Shown here: one piece after another, positions 1 to 6,772 of the stretch
Layout of the letters: every line of letters begins with the position of its first letter
Numbering within the stretch: the stretch's first letter is position 1
Assembly: GCA_015487335.1 (NCBI GenBank)
Contig: WFPZ01000096.1
Coordinates: 1-7,096 of the forward strand
Reading direction: 5' to 3'
Length of the DNA: 7,096 bases
DNA from: Paracoccaceae bacterium
GTDB lineage: Bacteria; Pseudomonadota; Alphaproteobacteria; Rhodobacterales; Rhodobacteraceae
Position numbers and translations under genes: made by a program
Notes under the pieces: generated by a model
What the model was told of the DNA's origin: nothing
The model's database searches: none
Seen by the model: only the letters and a program-made list of their open reading frames with translations

Positions 1-229
1 AGTCCGTGTTGGCAACGTTTTCCGAGTAGACGTATTCGATGTCACCGCGCTCGGCTGCGGCATTGAGCGCCTTGTGAATGCGGCTGATCCACTGCTGTTC
101 CACCGGCAAAGTGTAGATCGCCGCGACCTTGACCTTTTCGGCCATCGCCACGCCGGCTGCCGCCATCGAGCCTGCGGCCAGCGCCGCGGCCAGAACCGCC
201 CGGCGCGACCAGTTTCCGATAACCCCCAT
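1..229 (-). CDS. BMP/PnrA-family ABC transporter substrate-binding protein, 5' part only
   Basis: This is the first 76 residues of a periplasmic solute-binding protein of the basic-membrane-protein (BMP/PnrA/Med) family; the rest runs off the left edge. Residues 1-30 form a signal peptide with a Tat-like SRRAVL motif (8-13), an Ala-rich hydrophobic core and probable cleavage after AMA at 28-30. The mature start, EKVKVAAIYTLPVEQQW (31-47), followed by SRIHKAL and YVYSENV, is what I recognise from BMP-family binding proteins. The frame is closed directly upstream by a TAA, and a strong GGGAGGT precedes the ATG, so the start is secure. Known family members bind nucleosides or related solutes for an ABC importer. 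The ligand cannot be told from this fragment, and the permease and ATPase genes would lie outside the window. It is separated from nosX by a terminator and has its own candidate promoter, so it is probably not functionally part of the nos operon. Confidence 0.85.
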   Translation of the reverse strand, partial: MGVIGNWSRRAVLAAALAAGSMAAAGVAMAEKVKVAAIYTLPVEQQWISRIHKALNAAAERGDIEYVYSENVANTD

Positions 230-231
230 CT

Positions 232-240
232 TTACCTCCC
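232..240 (-). promoter_or_regulatory. Ribosome binding site of the BMP-family gene
   Basis: GGGAGGTAA on the minus strand ends two bases before the ATG; its GGAGG core lies about 6 bases from the start codon. It also contains an in-frame TAA that rules out a longer reading frame, so it fixes the start at 229. Confidence 0.8.
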
Positions 241-260
241 ATTATGGCATGAGCGCAGGT

Positions 261-289
261 AGCGTGGGTAAAATTTATCATTCGGTCAA
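261..289 (-). promoter_or_regulatory. Candidate sigma-70-type promoter for the BMP-family gene
   Basis: On the minus strand, TTGACC (289-284) is followed after 17 bases by CACGCT (266-261). The first is a good -35 element; the second is a weak -10 match. The spacer (GAATGATAAATTTTACC) is clearly richer in A and T than anything else nearby. Transcription would start about 25 bases before the ATG at 229. Position, spacing and base composition support a promoter. The poor -10 leaves room for an activator or for a different -10, such as CATAAT at 241-246, which has no well-spaced -35. Confidence 0.5.
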
Positions 290-355
290 GATTTTTCTCT
301 CCCAAGCGGCCCTCGGCACCTTGCACCCGGCAGGACTCCGGCGCCGATGGCGCTG

Positions 356-376
356 AAAAACCGGGCAATACGCCCG
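356..376 (-). terminator. Intrinsic terminator downstream of nosX
   Basis: Five bases after the nosX stop codon, the minus strand reads CGGGC-GTATT-GCCCG followed by GTTTTTC. This is a 5-bp all-GC stem with a 5-base loop and a run of five T one base after the stem, a typical though short intrinsic terminator. It marks the probable end of the nos transcript. A second hairpin (GCGCC-ATC-GGCGC, 353-341) follows the T run and may reinforce it. Confidence 0.65.
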
Positions 377-381
377 CCATT

Positions 382-1275
382 TCACCCCAGCCAGACCCGG
401 CTGTCGCCGCGCGCGGCCTCGATCTCTTCGCGGGTCATCAGGCAGAAAGCGGTAGAAAGCCCGTCTGCCTCGGCCGCCGACGAAGACAGCACCGAAACCT
501 GGCGCCACAGTCCCCCGGGCCGGCCGCTGCGCGGATCGATGATGTGGCCTGCCTGGCCGGTTTCGTCGAAGACGGTGGCAAGCGGGGCCGAGGTGGCAAG
601 CGCGGCGTTGCCGATTTCCACCTTCTCGTTGCGCCCCTGAAGGCCAACCCGCCATGGCCGGCCATCGGGGCCCACCCCCAGTGCCGAGATCTCGCCCGTC
701 TTGACCAGCACGTTTTCCACCCCCTCGTGGCGCAACAGCCGCGCCACCCGGTCGGCGATGTAGCCCTGGGCGATGCCGTTGAGGGTCAACGCCATGCCGG
801 GACGGGCCAGGGATACGGCTTCGGGCGAAACCGTCACCTTCTGCCAGCCGACAAGGGCGCGGGCGCGGGCAATTTCCGCCTCGCCCGGCGGCGCGCCGCG
901 CGCGTAGGCCTCGGCATGGAGCGCCCAGAGCGGCTGCACGGTGGGGTCGAAGGCCCCCGAGGTGCGGACATGGAGCGCCCCGCAGGTGGTAAGCAGTTCC
1001 AGCATCTCGAAGGCAGGCTCGGCCAGCACGCCCTCGCGGTTGAGGCGCGAAAGCTCGCTGTCGGCGCGGTAGAGGCTGAAGATGGCCTCCAGCCGCGCCA
1101 CCTCGTCCAGGGAGGCCCTGATCAGCGCGTCCGCCCGCGGATGATCGAGGATGATCCGCGCATCGGCCCCCAGCGCCACGCCGCGCCACTCGCGCACCCC
1201 CGAAAACGCCAGCCCCGGCACCGGAAGCACGGCCGCGCCGGCCAGGATCGTCAGCATGCGCCTGCGGCCAATCAT
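382..1275 (-). CDS. nosX: NosX, periplasmic ApbE-type FAD:protein FMN transferase
   Basis: A protein of 297 residues in the ApbE family. Homologues move FMN from FAD onto a Thr of a target protein in the periplasm; NosX is the dedicated form that flavinylates NosR and so supports N2O reduction. The N-terminus has a Tat signal (RRRMLTIL at 4-11, hydrophobic core, cleavage near 23-25). Family motifs appear in order: FSLYRADSELSRLNR (66-80), SGAFDPTVQPLW (106-117), LNGIAQGYIADRV (165-177), the nucleotide-site region KTGEISALG (192-200), HIIDPRSGRP (244-253) and AEADGLSTAF (268-277). The typical GGD of many ApbE proteins is replaced by TGE, which I recall from other NosX proteins. The ATG overlaps the nosL stop by 4 bases, and AGGAGG (1288-1283) lies 7 bases upstream inside nosL. 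It is the last gene of the cluster. A general ApbE serving another flavoprotein is the alternative, but its place in the operon makes NosX much more likely. Confidence 0.93.
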   Translation of the reverse strand: MIGRRRMLTILAGAAVLPVPGLAFSGVREWRGVALGADARIILDHPRADALIRASLDEVARLEAIFSLYRADSELSRLNREGVLAEPAFEMLELLTTCGALHVRTSGAFDPTVQPLWALHAEAYARGAPPGEAEIARARALVGWQKVTVSPEAVSLARPGMALTLNGIAQGYIADRVARLLRHEGVENVLVKTGEISALGVGPDGRPWRVGLQGRNEKVEIGNAALATSAPLATVFDETGQAGHIIDPRSGRPGGLWRQVSVLSSSAAEADGLSTAFCLMTREEIEAARGDSRVWLG

Positions 1276-1862
1276 TGCCCCGCCTCCTGCATCCGGCCTT
1301 CGTTCATGTTCATTCCCTCATTGGTGTTCATGGTGCCGCCTCCCATGTCCATGCCGTCCATCTCGACCGGGGCGAGGACCGCCTCGGCGGGGATGTCATC
1401 CAGGCGCATCACCTCGCCACCGCGGCTGGCGGCGAAACCGCGCGCCGCCTGCTTGCTGCCGAAAGGCACCATCTCGGGGGCGCCCATGCCACCGCGGGCA
1501 TCCGAGCCCACCACGAACCACGCCTTTTCGGCGTCGATCCAGTTCTCGACGCCGGGCTCTTCCCAGCTGGGAGCCGCGGCCATGTCGCTGACGTAGAAGG
1601 CGGCGATCTCTCCGGTCCTTTCGGGCGAGCGCAGATAGGCCAGCCCGTCGCGCACCTGGTCGAACCACAACGGCTCGTCCTCGCCGGCCAGGAAGATCTG
1701 CGCCTTGGGGCCGGGATGGTCGAGCACCACCATCTGGCAGTAGTAGCCGGTCGCGCTGTCGGTCAGCACGGCGGGTTCGGGTTTCGCGGCGGCGGCCTCT
1801 TCCTCCTTGCAGCCCGCCAGGAACAGGACGGGCAGAAAAGCGGCCAGGATCAGGGTTCTCAT
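1272..1862 (-). CDS. nosL: NosL, outer-face copper chaperone lipoprotein with Met-rich tail
   Basis: A 196-residue lipoprotein of the NosL family, which binds Cu(I) and delivers it for assembly of the copper sites of NosZ. The signal peptide ends in the lipobox LAGC (15-18), with C18 the expected lipidated residue. The mature part carries the family core GYYCQMVVLDHPGPKAQI (39-56), with C42, M44 and H49 as candidate copper ligands, then FDQVRDG (67-73) and the Met-bearing region GGMGAPEMVPF (124-134). After the usual domain, residues 168-191 hold seven Met in a Gly/Asn/Asp-rich tail that includes the repeat MNTNEG-MNMNEG; this looks like an extra copper-binding segment (inference). The frame stays open far upstream into nosY, but the start at 1862 is chosen because it gives the lipoprotein signal and an ATGA overlap with the nosY stop. 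Its ribosome site is weak (GAAAGG), which fits coupled translation from nosY. Confidence 0.95.
   Translation of the reverse strand: MRTLILAAFLPVLFLAGCKEEEAAAAKPEPAVLTDSATGYYCQMVVLDHPGPKAQIFLAGEDEPLWFDQVRDGLAYLRSPERTGEIAAFYVSDMAAAPSWEEPGVENWIDAEKAWFVVGSDARGGMGAPEMVPFGSKQAARGFAASRGGEVMRLDDIPAEAVLAPVEMDGMDMGGGTMNTNEGMNMNEGRMQEAGQ
1296..1331 (-). repeat. Tandem 18-base imperfect repeat in nosL encoding MNTNEG / MNMNEG
   Basis: Two adjacent 18-base units (1331-1314 and 1313-1296) share the first seven bases and 13 of 18 overall. They encode MNTNEG and MNMNEG near the NosL C-terminus. The units suggest the Met-rich tail grew by in-frame duplication, with later changes mostly at third codon positions. 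Confidence 0.6.
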
Positions 1863-2680
1863 GGTTCGACCTTTCGGAATGCGGCCCAGGCCAGCAGCAT
1901 TGCCAGCAGGGGCCAGAGAAGAAGCGAGGCCAGCTGCCCTGCCGGGCCGGACACCGCACCGGCGGCAGACAGCCCCGAGGCCAGCTCGGCCGTGGCAGCC
2001 TCGGGCATGTTCAGCAGGCGGAAGGCATCGGCGGGGTTGGCCACCAGCAGCCAGGGGAAGATTTCCTTGGTGAAGGTGCCGCCGCCATCGGCGACCAGCG
2101 CCCCCAGCAGGCCCAGATCGTACAGCACCACCGCCACCAGCCAGATCACGATCGCCAGCCCCGAGGCCACCCCCGGCGCGCGCACCAGCGACGACACCAG
2201 GTAGCCCAGCCCCAGGAAGGCCGAGCCCAGCGCCAGAGATGTTGCAAACAGCCGCCACAGCGGGGCAAAGGACATCGCAGGGCCGCCATTCTGCCAGATC
2301 GCCAGCACCCCCGTAAGCCCCAGCCCCACCGCCACGGCGAAGGCCAGCACCGCGAAATGGGCCAGGAACTTGCCGATCAGGATCTCGCCGCGCGACAGCG
2401 GGTAGGACAGGCTGAGCGCCAGCGTGCCGCGCTCGATCTCGCCCGATACGGCATCGAATGACAGAAGCAGCCCCACCAGCGGCACCAGGTAGACGGACAG
2501 CGTGGTGATCGAACTGACCGCCACCTCCAGCGGGCTGGCCGCCAGATTGGCGCCGGTGCCGGCCCCCGCCAGCGTCAGCACCACCGAGAACAGCGCCATC
2601 AGCAGCACCGAGGTGGCCACCCACATGTTGCGCCGGGCAATCAGCATCTCGAGCCGGGCGATGGACAGGATCGCGCTCAT
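1859..2680 (-). CDS. nosY: NosY, ABC-2-type membrane permease of the NosDFY complex
   Basis: A 273-residue integral inner-membrane protein with about six predicted membrane segments (roughly 20-39, 58-76, 105-127, 145-165, 170-195 and 249-267). The cytoplasmic loop FDAVSGEIERGTLALSLSYP (75-94) followed by LSRGEILIGKF (95-105) is characteristic of NosY and related ABC-2 permeases and forms the contact with the ATPase. In the structurally studied NosDFY complex two NosY and two NosF subunits carry one NosD, and ATP hydrolysis is transmitted across the membrane to NosD for copper-site maturation of NosZ. The ATG overlaps the nosF stop (ATGA), with GGGAG 7 bases upstream, and its own stop overlaps the nosL start in the same way. 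Length is normal for the family and no defect is seen. Confidence 0.95.
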   Translation of the reverse strand: MSAILSIARLEMLIARRNMWVATSVLLMALFSVVLTLAGAGTGANLAASPLEVAVSSITTLSVYLVPLVGLLLSFDAVSGEIERGTLALSLSYPLSRGEILIGKFLAHFAVLAFAVAVGLGLTGVLAIWQNGGPAMSFAPLWRLFATSLALGSAFLGLGYLVSSLVRAPGVASGLAIVIWLVAVVLYDLGLLGALVADGGGTFTKEIFPWLLVANPADAFRLLNMPEAATAELASGLSAAGAVSGPAGQLASLLLWPLLAMLLAWAAFRKVEP

Positions 2681-3576
2681 TTCTTCTCTCCCGCGCTGGT
2701 GCTGTAGTAGCGGTAAAGCTCTTCGAGGCTGGCGGGGATCACGTCCACATCCTTGATCACCTCGCCAAGCCCGGTGATCCGGCCGAGCAGGCTGACCTTC
2801 TCGTCGGGCTGGCAGGTCAGCTCGACCGAGTGGCCGTTGATCCGCTGCCCGCCAAGGCGCGCGGCAACCTCCTCGACGTTTTCGTCGGTGGTGGTGACGG
2901 AGACCCGGATCGGCAGATGGGCGGCCCGGCGCAGGCTGGCCAGATCGTCATTGGCCACCAGCCGGCCCCGCGAGAGGATGGCGATGCGGTCGGTGCTGGT
3001 CTCAAGCTCGGTCAGGGCGTGCGAAGACAGAAGCACCGCGGTGCCGGCGGCGGAAAGCTCGTGAACGATCTCATAGAAATCGTGACGCGAGACCGGGTCG
3101 AGCCCGCTGGTGGGCTCGTCCAGCAACGCCAGTTTCGGCTGCCCCAGCAGCGCCTGCGCCAGGCCGATGCGCTGGCGCATCCCCTTGGAGTAGGTGCGGA
3201 TGCGCCGGTCGGCGGCCGGGCCGAGGCCTACGCGCTCCAGCAGATCGTCGGCCACCCGGGCGGGCACCGATTTCAGCCGCGCGAAATGGCGCAGCTGCTC
3301 GCGCCCCGTGAGCGCGCCGTGAAAGGCGACGTTCTCGGGCAGAAAGCCGGTATGGCGCCGCGCCTGGCGGCTGCCCGGGGCGGAGCCGAGCACCTCGATC
3401 CGCCCCGAACTGAGCGGGGTCAGGCCGAGGATCATCCGCATCATGGTGGTCTTGCCCGCCCCGTTGTGGCCCAGAAGCGCCACCCGTTCGCCCGGTTCGA
3501 TGCTCAGGCTCACGTCTTGGACCGAGACGAACTCGCCAAACCGCTTGACCACATGTTCCAGTTTCAAGGCTGTCAT
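2677..3576 (-). CDS. nosF: NosF, ABC transporter ATPase of the NosDFY complex
   Basis: A 299-residue cytoplasmic ATPase that powers the NosDFY machine for copper-site assembly of N2O reductase. All nucleotide-binding elements are present: Walker A GHNGAGKTT (36-44), the FLPEN segment at the Q-loop position (78-82, lacking the Gln of many ABC proteins, as I recall for NosF), signature YSKGMRQR (129-136), Walker B LALLDEP (149-155), D-loop SGLD (157-160) and switch His186 in SSHALTE. The last 75 residues or so form the accessory C-terminal domain seen in longer ABC ATPases. The frame is open well upstream inside nosD, but the ATG at 3576 has a strong GGAGG (3588-3584) with a 7-base spacer, overlaps the nosD stop by 4 bases and places Walker A at the usual distance, so this start is preferred. 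Confidence 0.96.
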   Translation of the reverse strand: MTALKLEHVVKRFGEFVSVQDVSLSIEPGERVALLGHNGAGKTTMMRMILGLTPLSSGRIEVLGSAPGSRQARRHTGFLPENVAFHGALTGREQLRHFARLKSVPARVADDLLERVGLGPAADRRIRTYSKGMRQRIGLAQALLGQPKLALLDEPTSGLDPVSRHDFYEIVHELSAAGTAVLLSSHALTELETSTDRIAILSRGRLVANDDLASLRRAAHLPIRVSVTTTDENVEEVAARLGGQRINGHSVELTCQPDEKVSLLGRITGLGEVIKDVDVIPASLEELYRYYSTSAGEKK

Positions 3577-4829
3577 TGCCGCCCCTCCCAGGGCCTGATT
3601 TCGGGGTCCACGGGCCGCATCAGCGGGAAGCGGTCGATCACCCCGCCCGGCAGGAGCGCCGGGAATGCCGATTGCGACCATCTTATCAGCTGCACCGCCG
3701 GCGAGCCCAGCAGCGCCCTGGCCGCCGGCTGGGTCCACAGCACCCGGTCCATGATGTCGTTGGGCCGGTAGGCCGTGTCGGCGATGCCGTCGCCGTCGAG
3801 ATCGAAGCTCGCATGATCCGACCAGTAGTTGCCGCGGCCGTCCGCGTTCCACTCCACCCATTTGGTGCCCACGTATTTCACCTGGGTGCGGTTGTTGATG
3901 AAGGCATTGCCGGTGATCAGGTTGCGCTCGGAGCCGGCGGTGAAGTGGATGCCCGTCTCGCAGCCCTCGAAGCGATTGCCTTCGAGGGTGTTGCGATGGG
4001 CATTGTAGATGAAGACGCATTTCCCGGCCGTGCGTTCGACACGGTTGCCGGTGATGCGGCTGTTGTTGGTGTAGTTGAGCATGATGCCGTAGTTGCGGTC
4101 ATCGCGCGAAAGGTTGCCGCGGATCTCCACGTTGTTGGAGAACATCACCGCATAGCCCAGGTGATTGCCGATCGAGACGTTCTCGGCCACCACGCTGTCA
4201 TGGGCATACATGTAATGCACCGCAAAGCGCAGATCGCGGAAGCGGTTGCCGGAAAACTCGTTTTCCTTCGAGGCGTTGACGAATATCCCGTCGCGGCCCC
4301 AGCGGATGTCGTTGCCGATGATCCGGGTGCCCGGCGCGTTCCACACGTAAACGCCGTTGCCGCGGTCGTTCATGCGTTCGTCCTGCCGGCCCTCGATGAT
4401 GTTGGCGCGCACCAGCGCGTCGCGCGCGCCCTGCACGTTCACGCCCACCAGGTTTCCGACAAGGCGGTTGTTCTCCACCAGCGCCCGGCTGGCGGTCTGC
4501 TCGAGGTTGACGCCCGCGTCCTTCCCGTCCGAGCCCGACCCCCTGATCGTCAGCCCGCGCACCACCACATCGGCGGCCCGCACCGTGATCACCGAGCCGG
4601 TGCCGTCTCCCTCGATCACCGCCTTGCCGCCGCCGTCGAGGGTCAGCGGGGCCGAAATGGTGATCGGCCCCGCATGGGTGCCGGGCAACAGGCGAAGGAC
4701 ATCCCCCCCCTGCGCCCTGCCGAGCGCCCCGGCAAGCGCCCCCGGTTCTGCCGGCACGACGATCTCGGCAGCCAGGGCAAGGGGTGCCCTGACCAGAACC
4801 ATCAGCACAAGCAGAACGGACAGACGCAT
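3573..4829 (-). CDS. nosD: NosD, periplasmic right-handed beta-helix copper-site maturation protein
   Basis: A 418-residue exported protein of the NosD family (CASH/parallel beta-helix fold). Residues 1-21 are a Sec signal peptide ending near ALA. The body from about 80 to 320 is a series of short beta-helix turns recognisable by recurring asparagine-ladder phrases such as VENNRLVGN, IIGNDIRWG, EFSGNRF, ITGNRVE, LEGNRFEG and ITGNAFINN. It is followed by GRGNYWSDHASFDLDGDGI (331-349), a conserved NosD region with an acidic DLDGDG loop that looks metal-binding. Homologous NosD sits on the periplasmic side of NosFY and docks NosL and NosZ in turn. The frame is open further upstream over the end of nosZ, but the start at 4829 gives the signal peptide and has GGGGAG 8 bases upstream. 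A run of eight G lies at codons 40-43. The stop overlaps nosF by 4 bases. Confidence 0.95.
   Translation of the reverse strand: MRLSVLLVLMVLVRAPLALAAEIVVPAEPGALAGALGRAQGGDVLRLLPGTHAGPITISAPLTLDGGGKAVIEGDGTGSVITVRAADVVVRGLTIRGSGSDGKDAGVNLEQTASRALVENNRLVGNLVGVNVQGARDALVRANIIEGRQDERMNDRGNGVYVWNAPGTRIIGNDIRWGRDGIFVNASKENEFSGNRFRDLRFAVHYMYAHDSVVAENVSIGNHLGYAVMFSNNVEIRGNLSRDDRNYGIMLNYTNNSRITGNRVERTAGKCVFIYNAHRNTLEGNRFEGCETGIHFTAGSERNLITGNAFINNRTQVKYVGTKWVEWNADGRGNYWSDHASFDLDGDGIADTAYRPNDIMDRVLWTQPAARALLGSPAVQLIRWSQSAFPALLPGGVIDRFPLMRPVDPEIRPWEGRQ
4703..4710 (-). repeat. Eight-G homopolymer inside nosD
   Basis: The coding strand reads CAG GGG GGG GAT here, giving eight consecutive G over codons 40-43 (Q-G-G-D). 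It is an obvious slippage-prone tract early in nosD; the frame is intact in this sequence. Confidence 0.9.
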
Positions 4830-4837
4830 TGCCGGAG

Positions 4838-4843
4838 CTCCCC
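4838..4843 (-). promoter_or_regulatory. Ribosome binding site of nosD
   Basis: GGGGAG on the minus strand lies 8 bases before the ATG at 4829, within the 22-base nosZ-nosD gap. It selects this start over in-frame upstream starts that would overlap nosZ and lose the signal peptide. Confidence 0.7.
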
Positions 4844-4851
4844 TCGCTGCC

Positions 4852-6771
4852 TTACGCCGGCTCGACCAGCATCCGGCCGCGCATCTCCAGGTGCAGCGCG
4901 TGGCAGAACCACTGGCAATAGAACCAGTGAACGCCCGGCCGGTCCGCCGTGAAGGTGACCGAGGCCGTGGCCTGCGGCGCAACCTCCATGGCGATGCCGT
5001 AGTTGGTCAGCGTGAAGCCGTGGGTCAGGTCGTCGACGTCATCGAGGTTGGTGATGTAGACGGTCACCTCGTCGCCCTGCTTCACGGTGAACTTCTCGAG
5101 CCCGAACACCGGCGCCTGGGACGTCATGTAGACGCGCACCTTGTTGCCGTCGCGGATCACGGTGTTGTCGCTTTCCAGGTCCACGCCATCGGCCTTGGCC
5201 TGGGCCACGGCATCGGCGAAGAACGGGTCGTTGCGATCCCACACCGAGCGCGGGTTCACCTTGGAGCGGTGCACGATGATGCTGTCATGCGGCTCGGCGA
5301 AGATGGAGCTGTCGTGGACGATCTCCATCTTGTCGCCGGTGATGTCGATCAGCTGTTCGTTCTCGGCCTTCAGCGGACCCACGTTGAGGAAGCGGTCCTT
5401 GGAGAACTTGTTCATCGACACCAGCCACTTGCCGTCTGCCTCCTTGGTCTCGCCCATGGAGGTCGAGTTGTGGCCCGGCTGGTACATCACGTCCACCTTC
5501 GAGACGATCGGATCGACATCCTCGCCCGCATAGGCGCGGATGGCCTTCTCGATGTCCCACTTCACCACCTGGCTGTCGAGGAACAGCGTGGTGTAGGCAA
5601 AGCCCTTGCCGTCGAAGGCGGTGTGAAGCGGGCCGAGGCCCAGTTCGGGTTCGGCGACCACCGCCGAGCGCGGATCGGCGTTTTCCTTGAACAGCGCATC
5701 CACCTTGCGCACGTCGATCACCGAGACGGTGGGCGACAGCTTGCCGTTGACCATGATGTAGTTGCCATCAGGCGAGGCGTTGACGCCGTGGGGCGAGTTC
5801 GGGATCGGCACGTAGCGGGTGTATTTCGAGCCCTTGCGCCCATCCAGGACCTTCACGCCGTTGATCACCTGGTAGTCGCCCGCGGCCACGCCGGCCTCGA
5901 TCCCCTTGAGGTCGAAGATCACGCAGTGGTCCAGCTCGCTGGCCATCATCTCCTCGAGGTTCATCCCCATCTCGGAGTTGTAGCTCGAGGCGAAGGCATA
6001 CTTGCCCTGATAGTCGGCATCGACGTTGTCGAGGTTGCCGCTGACGATCACCTGCCAGGCGATCTCCATGGTGTCGCCGTCGATCGCGGTGAAGACCGAG
6101 ACGTACTTGTCGGGCTCATCAAGGATCGTGCCGTCGTTGATCAGCGGGGCCTCGTGCTCGGCATTGGCGAACACGTAGCCGGTGCGCGGATATTTCTGCG
6201 GGCGCAGGCCGTGGATCGAGTTCGCGTTCGGGATCTCGATGATCTTGTCGCACTTCATCACGTCGCAGCGCACCCGCGCCACGCGGGTGTTGGCCTTGTC
6301 GTTCATGAACAGGTAGCGCCCGTCATAGGTGCCGTCGGTGAACGACATGTGCGGGTGGTGCAGGTCCCCGTTGTCATAGGTGACCTTGCCCTGCTTGGCC
6401 AGGAACGCCTTGGTTTCCTCGGTCAGCCCCTCGGTCAGGACCTTGAGCGATTCGTTGGTCTGCCCCCAGCCGGTGGCCGAATCGCGGTTGAAGATCGGCA
6501 CCCGCATCAGCTCGCGCATCGAGGGCACGCCGAGGATGCGCATCTCGCCGGTCTGGCCGGAGGACCAGAAGCCGTAGTATTCGTCCAGCTCGCCCGGCTC
6601 GACATTGGCCTTGTTTCCGGCAGCGGCTGCGGGAAAGGCGGTCGAGCCCAGCAGGGCCGCGCCGGAACCGCCTGCGGCGGCAATCGTGCCGGCAAGGACA
6701 AGCCCCTTGCCCGGTCCGGTCAGGACATCACGCCGCGTGACGCCTTCGTTCTTGCGTGTTTCGTCAGTCAT
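4852..6771 (-). CDS. nosZ: NosZ, clade I (Tat-exported) nitrous oxide reductase
   Basis: A 639-residue periplasmic multicopper enzyme reducing N2O to N2, the last step of denitrification. The Tat signal has TRRDVL at 12-17, a long Ala/Gly-rich core and likely cleavage near 48-52, the mark of clade I NosZ. The N-terminal seven-bladed propeller carries seven His that match the CuZ ligand spacing: H138 and H139 (DLHHPH), H187 (SIHGL), H328 (NSPHGV), H383 (PLHTAF), H434 (QPGHNS) and H495 (EPHDS). The C-terminal cupredoxin domain has every CuA ligand: H584, then C619, W621, C623, H627 and M630 in CQWFCHALHLEM. The enzyme is therefore complete and predicted active. The start lies one base after the nosR stop, with AAGGAG 7 bases upstream inside nosR. 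The downstream gap to nosD is only 22 bases, so transcripts very likely continue into the maturation genes. Confidence 0.98.
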   Translation of the reverse strand: MTDETRKNEGVTRRDVLTGPGKGLVLAGTIAAAGGSGAALLGSTAFPAAAAGNKANVEPGELDEYYGFWSSGQTGEMRILGVPSMRELMRVPIFNRDSATGWGQTNESLKVLTEGLTEETKAFLAKQGKVTYDNGDLHHPHMSFTDGTYDGRYLFMNDKANTRVARVRCDVMKCDKIIEIPNANSIHGLRPQKYPRTGYVFANAEHEAPLINDGTILDEPDKYVSVFTAIDGDTMEIAWQVIVSGNLDNVDADYQGKYAFASSYNSEMGMNLEEMMASELDHCVIFDLKGIEAGVAAGDYQVINGVKVLDGRKGSKYTRYVPIPNSPHGVNASPDGNYIMVNGKLSPTVSVIDVRKVDALFKENADPRSAVVAEPELGLGPLHTAFDGKGFAYTTLFLDSQVVKWDIEKAIRAYAGEDVDPIVSKVDVMYQPGHNSTSMGETKEADGKWLVSMNKFSKDRFLNVGPLKAENEQLIDITGDKMEIVHDSSIFAEPHDSIIVHRSKVNPRSVWDRNDPFFADAVAQAKADGVDLESDNTVIRDGNKVRVYMTSQAPVFGLEKFTVKQGDEVTVYITNLDDVDDLTHGFTLTNYGIAMEVAPQATASVTFTADRPGVHWFYCQWFCHALHLEMRGRMLVEPA

Positions 6772-6772
6772 T

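Noticed and set aside
275..289. Possible FNR/Nnr-type box (TTGACCGAATGATAA on the minus strand) upstream of the BMP-family gene
   Set aside because: The left half resembles TTGAT but the right half does not read ATCAA at the required spacing, so the dyad symmetry is missing. The TTGACC is better explained as a -35 element. The true nos regulatory sites are expected upstream of nosR, outside the window.
1863..2624. A longer start for nosL inside nosY
   Set aside because: The frame is open by chance; the extended version would bury the lipoprotein signal peptide in the middle of the protein. The overlap start at 1862 gives the correct lipobox.
3577..4020. A longer start for nosF inside nosD
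   Set aside because: The extra residues match no ABC ATPase, while the ATG at 3576 has a strong ribosome site and normal Walker A placement.
4834..4841. GGAGCTCC palindrome over the nosD ribosome site
   Set aside because: It is self-complementary with no loop, so it cannot form a useful hairpin within one RNA, and an 8-base palindrome of this composition is expected by chance.
544..4952. Several other long plus-strand frames (about 544-1596, 1275-2204, 2830-3771, 3576-4952)
   Set aside because: All lie opposite verified nos genes, have no family motifs, and their compositions mirror the codons of the genes beneath them.
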